A stretch of 7,494 nt of DNA from an uncultured Haloferula sp. (GCA_946481625.1 CAMLOZ010000156.1:1-7494); one strand, 5' to 3'; counted from the first letter of the stretch, positions 1-6,437 are shown. Notes: generated from the letters alone by a model not told the origin. Numbers and translations: made by a program.

Positions 1-83
1 GGGTTTACCTCTGGAAGCGCACGCACTAGCGACCATCATGTCCGGGAGGCTCGGAACCAGGGATTCGCCCCCGGGAAAGGATT

Positions 84-701
84 TCACCTCTTCAATTCGG
101 AGGGTCGCGCGGACGCCACGGGCACCGCACGGCGATTGCGGCTCTCGATCCTCGTATGTCCGTCGATCACCAGCGCGTTCATGTCGAAGCCTTGAGCGGT
201 GGCCACCGTCTTCATCCGCTCGAATTCCTTCGCGGGAATCGTTGCGGACCGCGAGAGGAACCACAGGCTCTTGCGATCCGGCGTGCCGACGATCACATGC
301 CGGTAGTCCCGCGAGAGATCGATGATCCAGTAGTTTCCTTCCTTCGGCGCGGGAATCGCCTTCGAGTACCAGCTGTTCGGGAATCTCACCTTCAAGCGGT
401 CTGCCTTGGCATCCACCGGAGTCGCCACGCCTTCGATCCTGCGGCTCGATCCATCCGCCCGGATACAGGTGTTCACCACTTTGATCGTCCCGTCCTTGTT
501 TTTCGAATACTCGGCGGTGGCGGACTCGCAGCCGCTTTGAAACCACTTGGGATACCGGGCAATCTCGTACCATTTCCCGGTATAGCGCGCCACGTTGACA
601 GACCCGGCGGTCTTGAGTGGCTTCTGCGCCTGCGGAGCCGTGGTGCAGGATGCGAGCAATCCGGCGGCAAGAACACTGGAAAGAAAGAGTCGGGGGTCCA
701 T
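84..701 (-). CDS. blc: Lipocalin family lipoprotein (Blc-like)
   Basis: A bacterial lipocalin, probably anchored in the outer membrane and binding lipids or other hydrophobic ligands. The 205-residue product starts MDPRLFLSS and has a short hydrophobic signal ending in a lipobox (LLASC), so Cys19 should be the lipidated N-terminus. The lipocalin signature GKWYEIARYP lies at residues 42-51. A second conserved block, YRHVIVGTPDRKSLWFLSR, lies at about 133-151 and is typical of the Blc/apolipoprotein D group. ATG at 701 is preferred over an in-frame TTG at 734, because the shorter form begins directly with the signal peptide. No strong ribosome-binding site is visible. After the barrel there is a basic tail of about 20-25 residues, making it longer than Blc of E. 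coli (about 177). It is the last gene of the minus-strand run, 45 nt after the cupin gene. Family assignment is secure; the ligand is unknown. Confidence 0.93.
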   Translation of the reverse strand: MDPRLFLSSVLAAGLLASCTTAPQAQKPLKTAGSVNVARYTGKWYEIARYPKWFQSGCESATAEYSKNKDGTIKVVNTCIRADGSSRRIEGVATPVDAKADRLKVRFPNSWYSKAIPAPKEGNYWIIDLSRDYRHVIVGTPDRKSLWFLSRSATIPAKEFERMKTVATAQGFDMNALVIDGHTRIESRNRRAVPVASARPSELKR

Positions 702-746
702 CCGCCAAACTAGATCACGCTCGCAGAAATTCAAAGAAGCCTTTTC

Positions 747-1199
747 TCAAGGCACCAGTTCGATCCCGTGGCTTGCACAGAGCCGTGCCGCGGACTCCGG
801 TGTGAAGCGACCGCTCCGGGAAAGTCCATCCGCCTCGCGGAAGAAGGCCTCGTGCCCGCCGGGTGTGGCGATCGCGATGAATTCGACATCCTCCGCCGAG
901 TCGTTTGCAAAGCAATGGGCTACCCACGCCGCTATCGTGACGGCATCTCCTTCATGCAAGGTCAGGCCCGATCCGTCCACCTCCACGCTGAGACATCCAC
1001 GCAGCACTTGGAAGCGCTCGACCTCGGCATGCCGGTGCAGCGGAGCTCCGGTGCCTGCCCGCGCGATGATACGCGCCACGGAACACTTTCCTTGGGTTTC
1101 TTCGGTGCTTGCCAGGATAGTTACGCGTACACCAAACACATCCAGATCATCTTCCGGACAGGCTCGCTGCAATGTCCACGCTGTTGTAACGGTCTTCAT
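747..1199 (-). CDS. Small single-domain cupin protein
   Basis: A 150-residue protein with one cupin beta-barrel and no signal peptide, so probably cytoplasmic. Cupin motif 1 is at about residues 50-68, where His55, His57 and Glu61 stand in the usual metal-ligand positions (LHRHAEVERF). Motif 2 is at about 85-99, with GDAVTIAAWVAHCFAN supplying His95 and the conserved Asn99; the usual Pro and Gly of this motif are replaced by Ala and Val. The retained ligands suggest a metal-binding enzyme (dioxygenase or isomerase type) or a sensor, but sequence alone does not give the substrate. The start at 1199 gives MKTVTTAWTL. The upstream extension to 1328 would run into the end of truC and is rich in Arg and Trp, so I discarded it. 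A purine-rich GAAGAG sits directly against the ATG, which is closer than a normal Shine-Dalgarno. The gene lies between truC and the lipocalin gene on the same strand. Confidence 0.87.
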   Translation of the reverse strand: MKTVTTAWTLQRACPEDDLDVFGVRVTILASTEETQGKCSVARIIARAGTGAPLHRHAEVERFQVLRGCLSVEVDGSGLTLHEGDAVTIAAWVAHCFANDSAEDVEFIAIATPGGHEAFFREADGLSRSGRFTPESAARLCASHGIELVP

Positions 1200-1293
1200 C
1201 TCTTCGCTTGTTTCCGCGTGGAGACTAGGACGCCTCACCCGATCGTGCCAATACCACCAAAGTTGAGGTGAACCGGCCTGGGATAACGTCTCG

Positions 1294-2010
1294 CTACGCA
1301 GCGGGTGCTCCCACCGCCATCGCCTCACCCGAGTACTCCGGAAAGCATCTCAAAAAATCCCGATCCACCGGCGCTTCGATCCTCAATCTCTCACCCGTGT
1401 ACGGATGCCGCAGTTCCAGCGCCTTCGCCTGCAAAAGCATCCGCGTGCCCGTTCCTAGAATCGCCCCGAGCTCATCCGACCGGTCCTTCCCCGCATATCG
1501 GTAGTCCCCGACAATCGGGAAGCCCTCCTCCTGAAGATGCCGGCGAATCTGGTGATACCTCCCGGTAAACGGTCTCGCCTCCACCAGCGACAGACTCAAA
1601 CGCGGATTGGCAGGAAAACTCCCCGCCTCCGCCACCTGAAGCCGTTCGAAATCGGTGCGCGCACTCAGCGCCGCCTCCTCCGGCGACTTGCGCAGCGGTG
1701 TCTCGCAACACCAGCTTGCAGCCGCAATCCCGTCCACCACCGCGAGGTAGGTCTTCTCCACCTTCCGCAATTCGAAGCACTGCTGCACCAGCGCACAAGT
1801 CGCCTTGTCGCGTGCGAAGAGCAGCACGCCCGAGGTCGGCCGGTCGAGCCGGTGCACCACGTAAACCTGCTGCCCGAGTTCGTCGCGCACCCGCTTCATC
1901 GCGATCCACTCCGCGTCGTCTTCATCCCGACCCGGATGCACGATCATCCCGGCCGGCTTGTCGATCGCGACAAGATGCTCGTCGAGGTGAAGGATGCGGA
2001 GCGGCAGCAT
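1294..2010 (-). CDS. truC: tRNA pseudouridine synthase, TruC-type (RluA family)
   Basis: A cytoplasmic RNA-modifying enzyme of the RluA family. TruC of E. coli converts uridine 65 of certain tRNAs to pseudouridine. The 238-residue product has the catalytic motif HRLDRPTSG at residues 53-61, with Asp56 the expected nucleophile. It also has the family blocks DKPAGMIVHPG (17-27), KVEKTYLAVV (about 83-92) and FTGRYHQIRRHL (148-159). The N-terminal line-up (ILHLDEHLVAIDKPAG, then VRDELGQ before HRLDRPTSG) matches TruC better than RluC or RluD, and there is no S4 domain. The start at ATG 2010 aligns with the E. coli N-terminus; an in-frame TTG at 2022 is less likely. The gene follows the VOC gene by 28 nt, so co-transcription is plausible, although no functional link is evident. 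Substrate specificity (U65) is inferred from family likeness, not shown. Confidence 0.92.
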   Translation of the reverse strand: MLPLRILHLDEHLVAIDKPAGMIVHPGRDEDDAEWIAMKRVRDELGQQVYVVHRLDRPTSGVLLFARDKATCALVQQCFELRKVEKTYLAVVDGIAAASWCCETPLRKSPEEAALSARTDFERLQVAEAGSFPANPRLSLSLVEARPFTGRYHQIRRHLQEEGFPIVGDYRYAGKDRSDELGAILGTGTRMLLQAKALELRHPYTGERLRIEAPVDRDFLRCFPEYSGEAMAVGAPAA

Positions 2011-2038
2011 GTGCCACTGCAATGACCGCCCGGCCGCC

Positions 2039-2473
2039 TCAAGTCAATCCCGCCGCCGCCAAACCCTCCCACAGTCCCGGCGTGGCAAGCTCCACCGCAT
2101 GACCGTCCGGATCGCGGAAATACAGGCTCGTCGCCCCGCCCGGCCAATCGACCCGGCTTTCGATCGCGACCCCCAGTTCGCGCAGCCGGTCTTCCCAAAC
2201 CGACACCTGCCCGCCGTCGATCCCGAAACACACATGCAGGGGACCGGCCCCGTCGTGACCGATGATCTTGCCGAAACCTGTATCCATCGTCGCGGTCGAA
2301 CGGCCGCGCAGGAAGATCAGGAGCACCTGCTCCGGTGCCAGCCGGATCGCACAGAACCGCTCGTCCCGCCGCACGGTGGTTCCCCCGAGCAACTTCTCAT
2401 AGAAGGCCGCGGCCCGGGCCAGATCGTCCACGTACAACGCGCTTTCCGTGATGCCCGTGGCCTTCGGTGTCAT
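2039..2473 (-). CDS. VOC (glyoxalase/bleomycin-resistance fold) family protein
   Basis: A 144-residue vicinal-oxygen-chelate protein made of two beta-alpha-beta-beta-beta units, with no export signal. The first unit opens at about residues 8-30 (ITESALYVDDLARAAAFYEKLLG). The second contains LHVCFGI at 79-85 and ends in YFRDPDGHAVELATPGLW at about 118-135. His80 and Glu128 occupy usual metal-ligand positions; in the first strand Glu10 stands where many members have His. This pattern resembles general VOC proteins near the glyoxalase and fosfomycin-resistance groups, but it does not identify a substrate. A FosA/FosX or glyoxalase I label would go beyond the evidence. It is the first gene of the minus-strand run and diverges from the serine hydrolase gene at 2569. 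The ATG at 2473 is preceded only by a weak purine stretch (TAGAG). Confidence 0.9.
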   Translation of the reverse strand: MTPKATGITESALYVDDLARAAAFYEKLLGGTTVRRDERFCAIRLAPEQVLLIFLRGRSTATMDTGFGKIIGHDGAGPLHVCFGIDGGQVSVWEDRLRELGVAIESRVDWPGGATSLYFRDPDGHAVELATPGLWEGLAAAGLT

Positions 2474-2568
2474 ATTCTCTATTCTGCTACGCCCCGGCCC
2501 CGGCGCAAGGACTGGCCGACGGATGGATGATAGGATACGCTTTTCGCCTCCGTTGCTGCCTTACCGCC
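2474..2568. promoter_or_regulatory. Divergent intergenic region, presumed back-to-back promoters
   Basis: This 95-nt gap lies between the divergent VOC and serine hydrolase starts, so it should hold promoters for both directions. A GC-rich core (about 2490-2507) is flanked by more AT-rich edges. A TAGGAT hexamer at 2531-2536 could serve as a weak plus-strand -10, but no convincing -35 lies 16-18 nt upstream. No clear palindromic operator was seen. The assignment rests on gene orientation only. Confidence 0.35.
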
Positions 2569-3687
2569 ATGTCAGCCATCACCCGGCGCACCTGCCTGCA
2601 ACGCCTCGCCCTGACCGTCCCCGCCGCGCTGGTCCCGGGCTTGCGAGCGATGGCGGAGCCCGCCCTTCCGACCGAGGCCGAAGCCGATGCCATCGCCGCG
2701 ATCGCCCGGGCCTTCATGGACAAGTTCGAGGTGCCCGCCCTCTCGGTCGCTTTCGCCACGGACGAGGGCAAGCTCTTCAGCGCCGCCTACGGCACGGCGG
2801 ACAAGGAGACGGGCGAGAAGGCGACTCCCGCCCATCGTTTCCGCATCGCCAGCGTGGCGAAGCCCGTCACATCCGTGGCCATCTTCCAGTTGATGGAACA
2901 AGGAAAGCTCAAGCTCGATGAGCCCGTCTTCGGCAAGGGCCGCTGGTTCGAACCCGACCTGCCACCCGAGACTCAGGCCAAGCTGGAAGGAGTGACCGTC
3001 CATCATCTCCTCACGCACACCTGCGGCGGTTGGGGGAACAACCGCCATGACCCGATGTTCATGCATCCGGATCTCGGCCACCGCGAACTGATCGAGCGGA
3101 CCTTGCACGAGCAACCGCTCCAGCACATTCCGGGCACGCACTACGCCTACTCGAATTTCGGCTACTGCCTGCTCGGCCGGATCATCGAAAAAACCACCGC
3201 GAAGCCTTACGAGGATTTCATTCGCCAAGCAGTCCTCCAGCCCTCCGGCATCACCGCCATGCAGATCGCCGGCAATACCCGGGAGGAACGAGCGAAGGAC
3301 GAGGTGATCTACTACGATGGCGAGCACCCCTACGGCATGAACGTCCGCCGCATGGATTCCCACGGCGGCTGGATCGCCTCCGCGGAGGATCTCACGAAGT
3401 TCCTCGTCCACACCGGCAAGACCGCCGGCATGCTGAGACCCGCGAGCATCGAAACGATGACCACCGCACCCGCCTGCCATTCCGGCTACGCATGCGGCTG
3501 GGCGGTGAACGACTCGCGGAACCGCTGGCACAATGGCAGCCTTCCCGGCACCTCCTCCATCGCGGTCCGCACCTCCGGAGGTTTGTCTTGGGCCGCCCTC
3601 ACCAATGTCCGCCGCGAGGGCATCGACCTCGCCCTTGACCGGATGATGTGGCAGATGGCGAAAGCGGTGCCTGTATGGAAGGCCTGA
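2569..3687 (+). CDS. Exported serine hydrolase, class C beta-lactamase fold
   Basis: A 372-residue member of the beta-lactamase/penicillin-binding superfamily (Pfam Beta-lactamase). This family includes AmpC, D-aminopeptidases, esterases and many proteins of unknown substrate. The first catalytic motif SVAK is at 95-98 (Ser95 nucleophile, Lys98 base), the second is YSN at 194-196 and the third is HNG at 321-323. Having HNG in place of KTG is common in the esterase/peptidase branch, so true beta-lactamase activity is doubtful. A further family block, VHHLLTHTCG, is at about 144-153. The N-terminus carries TRRTCLQ followed by a hydrophobic run and an Ala-rich exit (AMAEPA), which resembles a twin-arginine signal. 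ATG 2569 is preferred to the upstream ATG at 2467, which adds 34 unrelated residues and overlaps the VOC start. The next gene begins 13 nt after its stop, suggesting a two-gene operon. Confidence 0.92.
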   Translation: MSAITRRTCLQRLALTVPAALVPGLRAMAEPALPTEAEADAIAAIARAFMDKFEVPALSVAFATDEGKLFSAAYGTADKETGEKATPAHRFRIASVAKPVTSVAIFQLMEQGKLKLDEPVFGKGRWFEPDLPPETQAKLEGVTVHHLLTHTCGGWGNNRHDPMFMHPDLGHRELIERTLHEQPLQHIPGTHYAYSNFGYCLLGRIIEKTTAKPYEDFIRQAVLQPSGITAMQIAGNTREERAKDEVIYYDGEHPYGMNVRRMDSHGGWIASAEDLTKFLVHTGKTAGMLRPASIETMTTAPACHSGYACGWAVNDSRNRWHNGSLPGTSSIAVRTSGGLSWAALTNVRREGIDLALDRMMWQMAKAVPVWKA

Positions 3688-3700
3688 GAAAGCTCCACTC

Positions 3701-4726
3701 ATGAAACCGCTCTGCACCCTCCTTCTCCTTTCCTCCATCGCCCTCGCCTACGAGGACCCCGCGCCGAAACGCTACGACCTGCAAGCCCGCGCCAGCGCCA
3801 TCGATCCGCAGGCCAGGGAGCATCCCGACATTTCCTTCGTCTTTACCAAGGGCGGCAAGCCCGCCGATCAGCAGCACGCCTGCGTCGATACCCGAGCGCC
3901 GGACCAGGGCAAGCTGGTAATCTGGTTGATGGGTCACAACCAAGGCCTCTTCGAGCGCGTCTCCGGCTACGGTCTCCACGCGATCCAAGTCCACTACGCC
4001 AATGGCTGGTTCCCGAAGCTCTATTCCGGCACACCTCCCGCGGACGATCTCTACCTCTCGAAGATCCGCCTCGAAGCCGCCACCGGCGAGGACCTGAGCG
4101 AAAAGGTGACGATCCCCAAGCCCGACAGCATCATGGGCCGCTCGGTCGAATTCGTGAAATGGCTCGACCGAGAAAACCCGCAGGGCGCGTGGCAGCAGTT
4201 TCTAACAGATGACGGCAAGGACCTCCGCTGGGAGAAGGTCATCCTCAGCGGCATCTCCCACGGCTCCACCACCGCCGCCCGCATGGCGAAGCACGTGAAG
4301 GTCGAGCGCGTCGTCATGTTCTCCGGTCCGCGCGACCAATACGAAGCCTGGCAAGCCCTGCCCTCCGCCACCCCCGCCAACCGCTTCTTCGCCTTCACCC
4401 ACATCCTCGACGATGGCTGGAAGAACGACCACTACTGCCGCTCCTGGCAAATGCTGAAGCTCCACGACTACGGTCCGCTGGTGAATGTCGAAAACACTTC
4501 CGCGCCCTTCGGCAACTCCCGCCGCCTGATCACCGATGCCGATGTCAAAGGCGACGCCAAGCGAGCCCACAGCGGCGTAGTCCCCGGCGGTGCAGCCCCG
4601 AAAGACGCCAACGGCAAATACCTTCACGAGGAAGTCTGGCGTTATCTCTTCACCCACCCCATCGATCTAACGGGGAAAGCCGCCCCCGCCAACCCCGGTT
4701 GCCGGATGGACCATCGCACCAAGTAG
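3701..4726 (+). CDS. Secreted alpha/beta hydrolase, BPSS1187-like
   Basis: A 341-residue protein with a clean Sec signal (MKPLCTLLLLSSIALA, likely cut after residue 16), so periplasmic or secreted. The nucleophile elbow GISHGS is at 184-189, with Ser186 as catalytic serine. LMGHN at 76-80 is a plausible oxyanion-hole segment. Asp237 or Asp238 (in HILDDGW) and His290 (in KRAHSG) are reasonable acid and base candidates; these last assignments are inferred from order and spacing only. The overall sequence resembles the poorly characterised hydrolases named BPSS1187 family in public annotation; I make this link from memory and with moderate confidence. The substrate is unknown; esterase activity is the generic expectation. 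It follows the class C-like hydrolase gene by 13 nt on the same strand and is probably co-transcribed with it. Only a weak GAGAAAG-like site precedes the start. The gene converges on the acetyltransferase gene. Confidence 0.88.
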   Translation: MKPLCTLLLLSSIALAYEDPAPKRYDLQARASAIDPQAREHPDISFVFTKGGKPADQQHACVDTRAPDQGKLVIWLMGHNQGLFERVSGYGLHAIQVHYANGWFPKLYSGTPPADDLYLSKIRLEAATGEDLSEKVTIPKPDSIMGRSVEFVKWLDRENPQGAWQQFLTDDGKDLRWEKVILSGISHGSTTAARMAKHVKVERVVMFSGPRDQYEAWQALPSATPANRFFAFTHILDDGWKNDHYCRSWQMLKLHDYGPLVNVENTSAPFGNSRRLITDADVKGDAKRAHSGVVPGGAAPKDANGKYLHEEVWRYLFTHPIDLTGKAAPANPGCRMDHRTK

Positions 4727-4739
4727 CCCCAAAAGCGCC

Positions 4740-4785
4740 GCAGCCGCAGTTCGTCTGATGGTTGAAAGATTGGTGATCGATGATT
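4740..4785 (+). repeat. Degenerate GATTG-heptamer repeat, copy 1
   Basis: This 46-nt stretch aligns without gaps to 5564-5609 at an offset of exactly 824 bp. By hand I count 40 of 46 identical positions (28 of 30 in the core 4756-4785). It is made of GATTG-like units starting at 4753, 4760, 4768, 4775 and 4782 (steps of 7, 8, 7 and 7), several of them mutated from the consensus. It lies in the 69-nt convergent gap between the alpha/beta hydrolase and the acetyltransferase, shortly after the hydrolase stop. No stem-loop with a T-run, as an intrinsic terminator would need, is visible. Confidence 0.75.
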
Positions 4786-4795
4786 TCCCGTTCCC

Positions 4796-5359
4796 CTACC
4801 CCAGTTCCCTCACCACCCTCGCCGGCACCCCCGCCACGACCACGTCATCCGGCACGTCCCTTGTCACCACCGCGCCCGCCGCGATCACCACGTTGTTCCC
4901 GATCGTCACCCCCGGATTGATCACCGCGTGCCCGCCGATCCACACGTTGTCCCCGATCGTAATCGGCTTCCCGAATTCCAGCCCGCTTACCCGCGTCGCC
5001 GCATCAATCGGATGCGCCGCGGTGAAAATCGAAACCCGCGGCGCGATGAAGCAATTGTGCCCGATCCTCACCTCGCACACGTCGAGGACGATCAGATCGT
5101 AGTTCGCGTAAAAATTGTCGCCGACATGGATGTTATATCCGTAGTCGCATCGGAAAACCGGCTCCACGAAGGCATTCGCTCCGCAGCTCCCGAGCAGCTC
5201 CCTCAATACCCCCTCCCGCTCCGCCATCTCGTCCTCCGTCGTCGCATTGAAACGCCGGCACAGCGCCTTCGCCCGTTGCCTTTCCTCGAAAAGCTCCTTG
5301 CCGGAAGCCTGATATAGCCCGCCCGCCAACATCTTCTCTTTCTCCGTCCTCTGATCCAT
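4796..5359 (-). CDS. maa: Maltose/galactoside-type O-acetyltransferase (LbH hexapeptide family)
   Basis: A cytoplasmic acetyl-CoA-dependent sugar O-acetyltransferase of the Maa/LacA/NodL group, 187 residues (E. coli Maa is about 183). The N-terminal maltose-acetyltransferase cap spans about residues 5-58 ([18 protein letters not shown]). The rest is a left-handed beta-helix of hexapeptide repeats, clearest at about 130-168 ([19 protein letters not shown] onward). The catalytic histidine is expected at His116 in FTAAHP, which matches the TGHP region of LacA. The C-terminal [13 protein letters not shown] is characteristic of the group. The acceptor sugar cannot be read from sequence: maltose, galactosides, chito-oligosaccharides and envelope glycans are all possible. 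ATG 5359 has AGGG seven bases upstream, a fair Shine-Dalgarno. The gene is alone on its strand and bracketed by the two heptamer repeats. A xenobiotic acetyltransferase role is unlikely because the Maa cap is present. Confidence 0.92.
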   Translation of the reverse strand: MDQRTEKEKMLAGGLYQASGKELFEERQRAKALCRRFNATTEDEMAEREGVLRELLGSCGANAFVEPVFRCDYGYNIHVGDNFYANYDLIVLDVCEVRIGHNCFIAPRVSIFTAAHPIDAATRVSGLEFGKPITIGDNVWIGGHAVINPGVTIGNNVVIAAGAVVTRDVPDDVVVAGVPARVVRELG

Positions 5360-5540
5360 CCCGCGACCCTAGGCCACGTCGGCGGACTCGCAACGGATCA
5401 AGCCACACGCGGAATGCCCGCCACGCGAGCGCCGCCGCGAGTAACGAAACCACCGACGCCCCATAGTACGGCAAGCCCGGCACCTGCACCGTCCGCTCTT
5501 TTACAACGACGTCCTCCTCACCGACCCGGTCCTTCTCCAT
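5133..5540 (-). CDS. Doubtful small ORF with one predicted membrane segment, overlapping maa
   Basis: Minus-strand frame opening [12 protein letters not shown] at 5540. A charged N-terminus is followed by one hydrophobic stretch (about residues 27-47, including [20 protein letters not shown]), then basic residues. The ATG is preceded by the purine-rich GGAAGGGAGGG, the best Shine-Dalgarno-like run in the window. Against it, the frame continues 227 nt into maa in another frame, where the translation becomes Gly/Arg-rich and looks like a shadow, and codons favour G endings rather than the C endings of the neighbours. If real, the meaningful part is the first 60 or so residues, possibly a remnant truncated or frameshifted just before maa. 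Function unknown. Confidence 0.22.
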   Translation of the reverse strand: MEKDRVGEEDVVVKERTVQVPGLPYYGASVVSLLAAALAWRAFRVWLDPLRVRRRGLGSRDGSEDGEREDVGGRAISGFRQGAFRGKATGEGAVPAFQCDDGGRDGGAGGGIEGAARELRSECLRGAGFPMRLRI

Positions 5541-5563
5541 CCCTCCCTTCCCACCTCGCCGGC

Positions 5564-5609
5564 GCAGCCGCACCTCGATTGATGATTGAAAGATTGGTGA
5601 TTGATGATT
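5564..5609 (+). repeat. GATTG-heptamer repeat, copy 2, in the leader of the class D beta-lactamase gene
   Basis: This is the better preserved of two related direct repeats (other copy 4740-4785). GATTG occurs exactly five times, starting at 5577, 5584, 5592, 5599 and 5606, in steps of 7, 8, 7 and 7, giving a short tandem heptamer array of approximate consensus GATTGRT. The last unit ends 12 nt before the ATG at 5623, so it occupies the region where a ribosome-binding site or promoter would sit. The extended match adds GCAGCCGCA at the 5' side in both copies. Confidence 0.78.
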
Positions 5610-5622
5610 GGTCATCCACCCC

Positions 5623-6414
5623 ATGACCCGCTTCGCCTGCCTCTTCACCTTCCTACTTTCGCTCTCCCCTCTCCACGCCGAACCCGCTCCTCCCGCGTCT
5701 CGCGAAACCGCCGCATTCGGAGCCGCCTTCGAAAAACAAAACGCCATCGGCACCTTCGTCCTCCTCGACCCTGCCACGGACACCATCCATGTATGGAACC
5801 CCGAACGCGCCCGGACGCGCTTCATCCCCGCCTCCACCTTCAAGATCGCCAATTCCCTGATCGGTCTCGACACCGCCACGGTCAAAAGCCTCGATGAGGT
5901 CCTCCCCTACGGCGGCAAGCCGCAGCCCTTCAAGGATTGGGAACAGGACCTCCCCTTGCGCGAGGCGATCAAGGTCTCTTCCGTCCCCGTCTTTCAAGAG
6001 CTCGCCCGCCGCATCGGCCAGGAGCGCATGGCCAAGGGGGTGAAGTCCCTCGGCTACGGCAATGCCGACACTGGGAAGGTCATCGACCGCTTCTGGCTCG
6101 ACGGCCCGCTGATGATCTCCGCCACCGAGCAAGTCGCCTTCCTCCGCCGCCTGCTCGCGGATGAACTCCCGCTCAAGAAGGAAACGATGCAACAGGTCCG
6201 CGGCATCCTTTCCACCGAGCCCTCCGCCAGCGGCCTGATTCATTTCAAGACCGGCTGGTGCACCGCCACCACCCCCCAGATCGGCTGGATCGTAGGATGG
6301 ATCGATCACAACGGAAGCCACCACCCCTTCGCCCTGAACATCGACATGGCCGACCTCAAGGATGCCCCCAAGCGGATGCTCATCCTCAAGGACTGCCTGA
6401 GCACCGCAAAATGA
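5623..6414 (+). CDS. bla: Class D beta-lactamase (OXA-type)
   Basis: A 263-residue periplasmic serine beta-lactamase of class D, which hydrolyses beta-lactams through an acyl-enzyme intermediate with a carbamylated lysine. A Sec signal covers residues 1-19 (MTRFACLFTFLLSLSPLHA). All class D motifs are present in order: STFK at 71-74 (Ser71 nucleophile, Lys74 carbamylation site), SSV at 119-121 (SxV motif), YGN at 145-147, FWLDGPL at 157-163 with Trp158 matching the tryptophan that stabilises the carbamate in OXA-10, and KTGW at 209-212. GWIVGW at 221-226 matches the conserved GWxVGW strand. Length is normal for OXA enzymes (about 250-275). ATG 5623 is chosen over an in-frame TTG at 5608 inside the repeat. 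No Shine-Dalgarno is visible, and no integron or insertion sequence lies within the window. Hydrolytic spectrum cannot be inferred. A BlaR/MecR sensor is excluded because the transmembrane transducer domain is absent. Confidence 0.95.
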   Translation: MTRFACLFTFLLSLSPLHAEPAPPASRETAAFGAAFEKQNAIGTFVLLDPATDTIHVWNPERARTRFIPASTFKIANSLIGLDTATVKSLDEVLPYGGKPQPFKDWEQDLPLREAIKVSSVPVFQELARRIGQERMAKGVKSLGYGNADTGKVIDRFWLDGPLMISATEQVAFLRRLLADELPLKKETMQQVRGILSTEPSASGLIHFKTGWCTATTPQIGWIVGWIDHNGSHHPFALNIDMADLKDAPKRMLILKDCLSTAK

Positions 6415-6437
6415 AAGGTATCCCTGCCCCGCCACCC

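Noticed and set aside
42..74. Possible terminator hairpin downstream of the lipocalin gene (CCGGG and CCCGG arms)
   Set aside because: The stem is only 5 bp with a 23-nt loop and no T-run follows on the minus strand, so it does not meet the pattern of an intrinsic terminator.
2039..2473. Calling the VOC protein a fosfomycin resistance enzyme or glyoxalase I
   Set aside because: Only generic VOC features are visible; there is no diagnostic set of residues for FosA/FosX or for GloA.
2572..3738. Long 388-codon minus-strand frame antisense to the class C-fold hydrolase
   Set aside because: The plus-strand product has ordered catalytic motifs and an export signal, while the antisense translation is Gly/Ala/Arg/Val-rich with no recognisable domain; it is a GC-rich shadow frame.
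4740..5609. CRISPR array or integron attC interpretation of the repeats
   Set aside because: There are only two copies separated by a whole gene, with 7-nt internal periodicity and no spacer pattern; no cas gene, integrase or attC-like fold is seen.
5133..5885. Long minus-strand frame opposite the start of the class D beta-lactamase gene
   Set aside because: The part beyond 5540 lies antisense to a gene with complete class D motifs, and its translation through the repeat (NHQSPIF-like) is low-complexity, so it is a shadow; only the segment from 5540 was kept, with low confidence.
6415..6437. Terminator between the convergent beta-lactamase and DUF1080 genes
   Set aside because: The 23-nt gap has no inverted repeat or T-run; termination may be factor-dependent or lie within the opposing gene.
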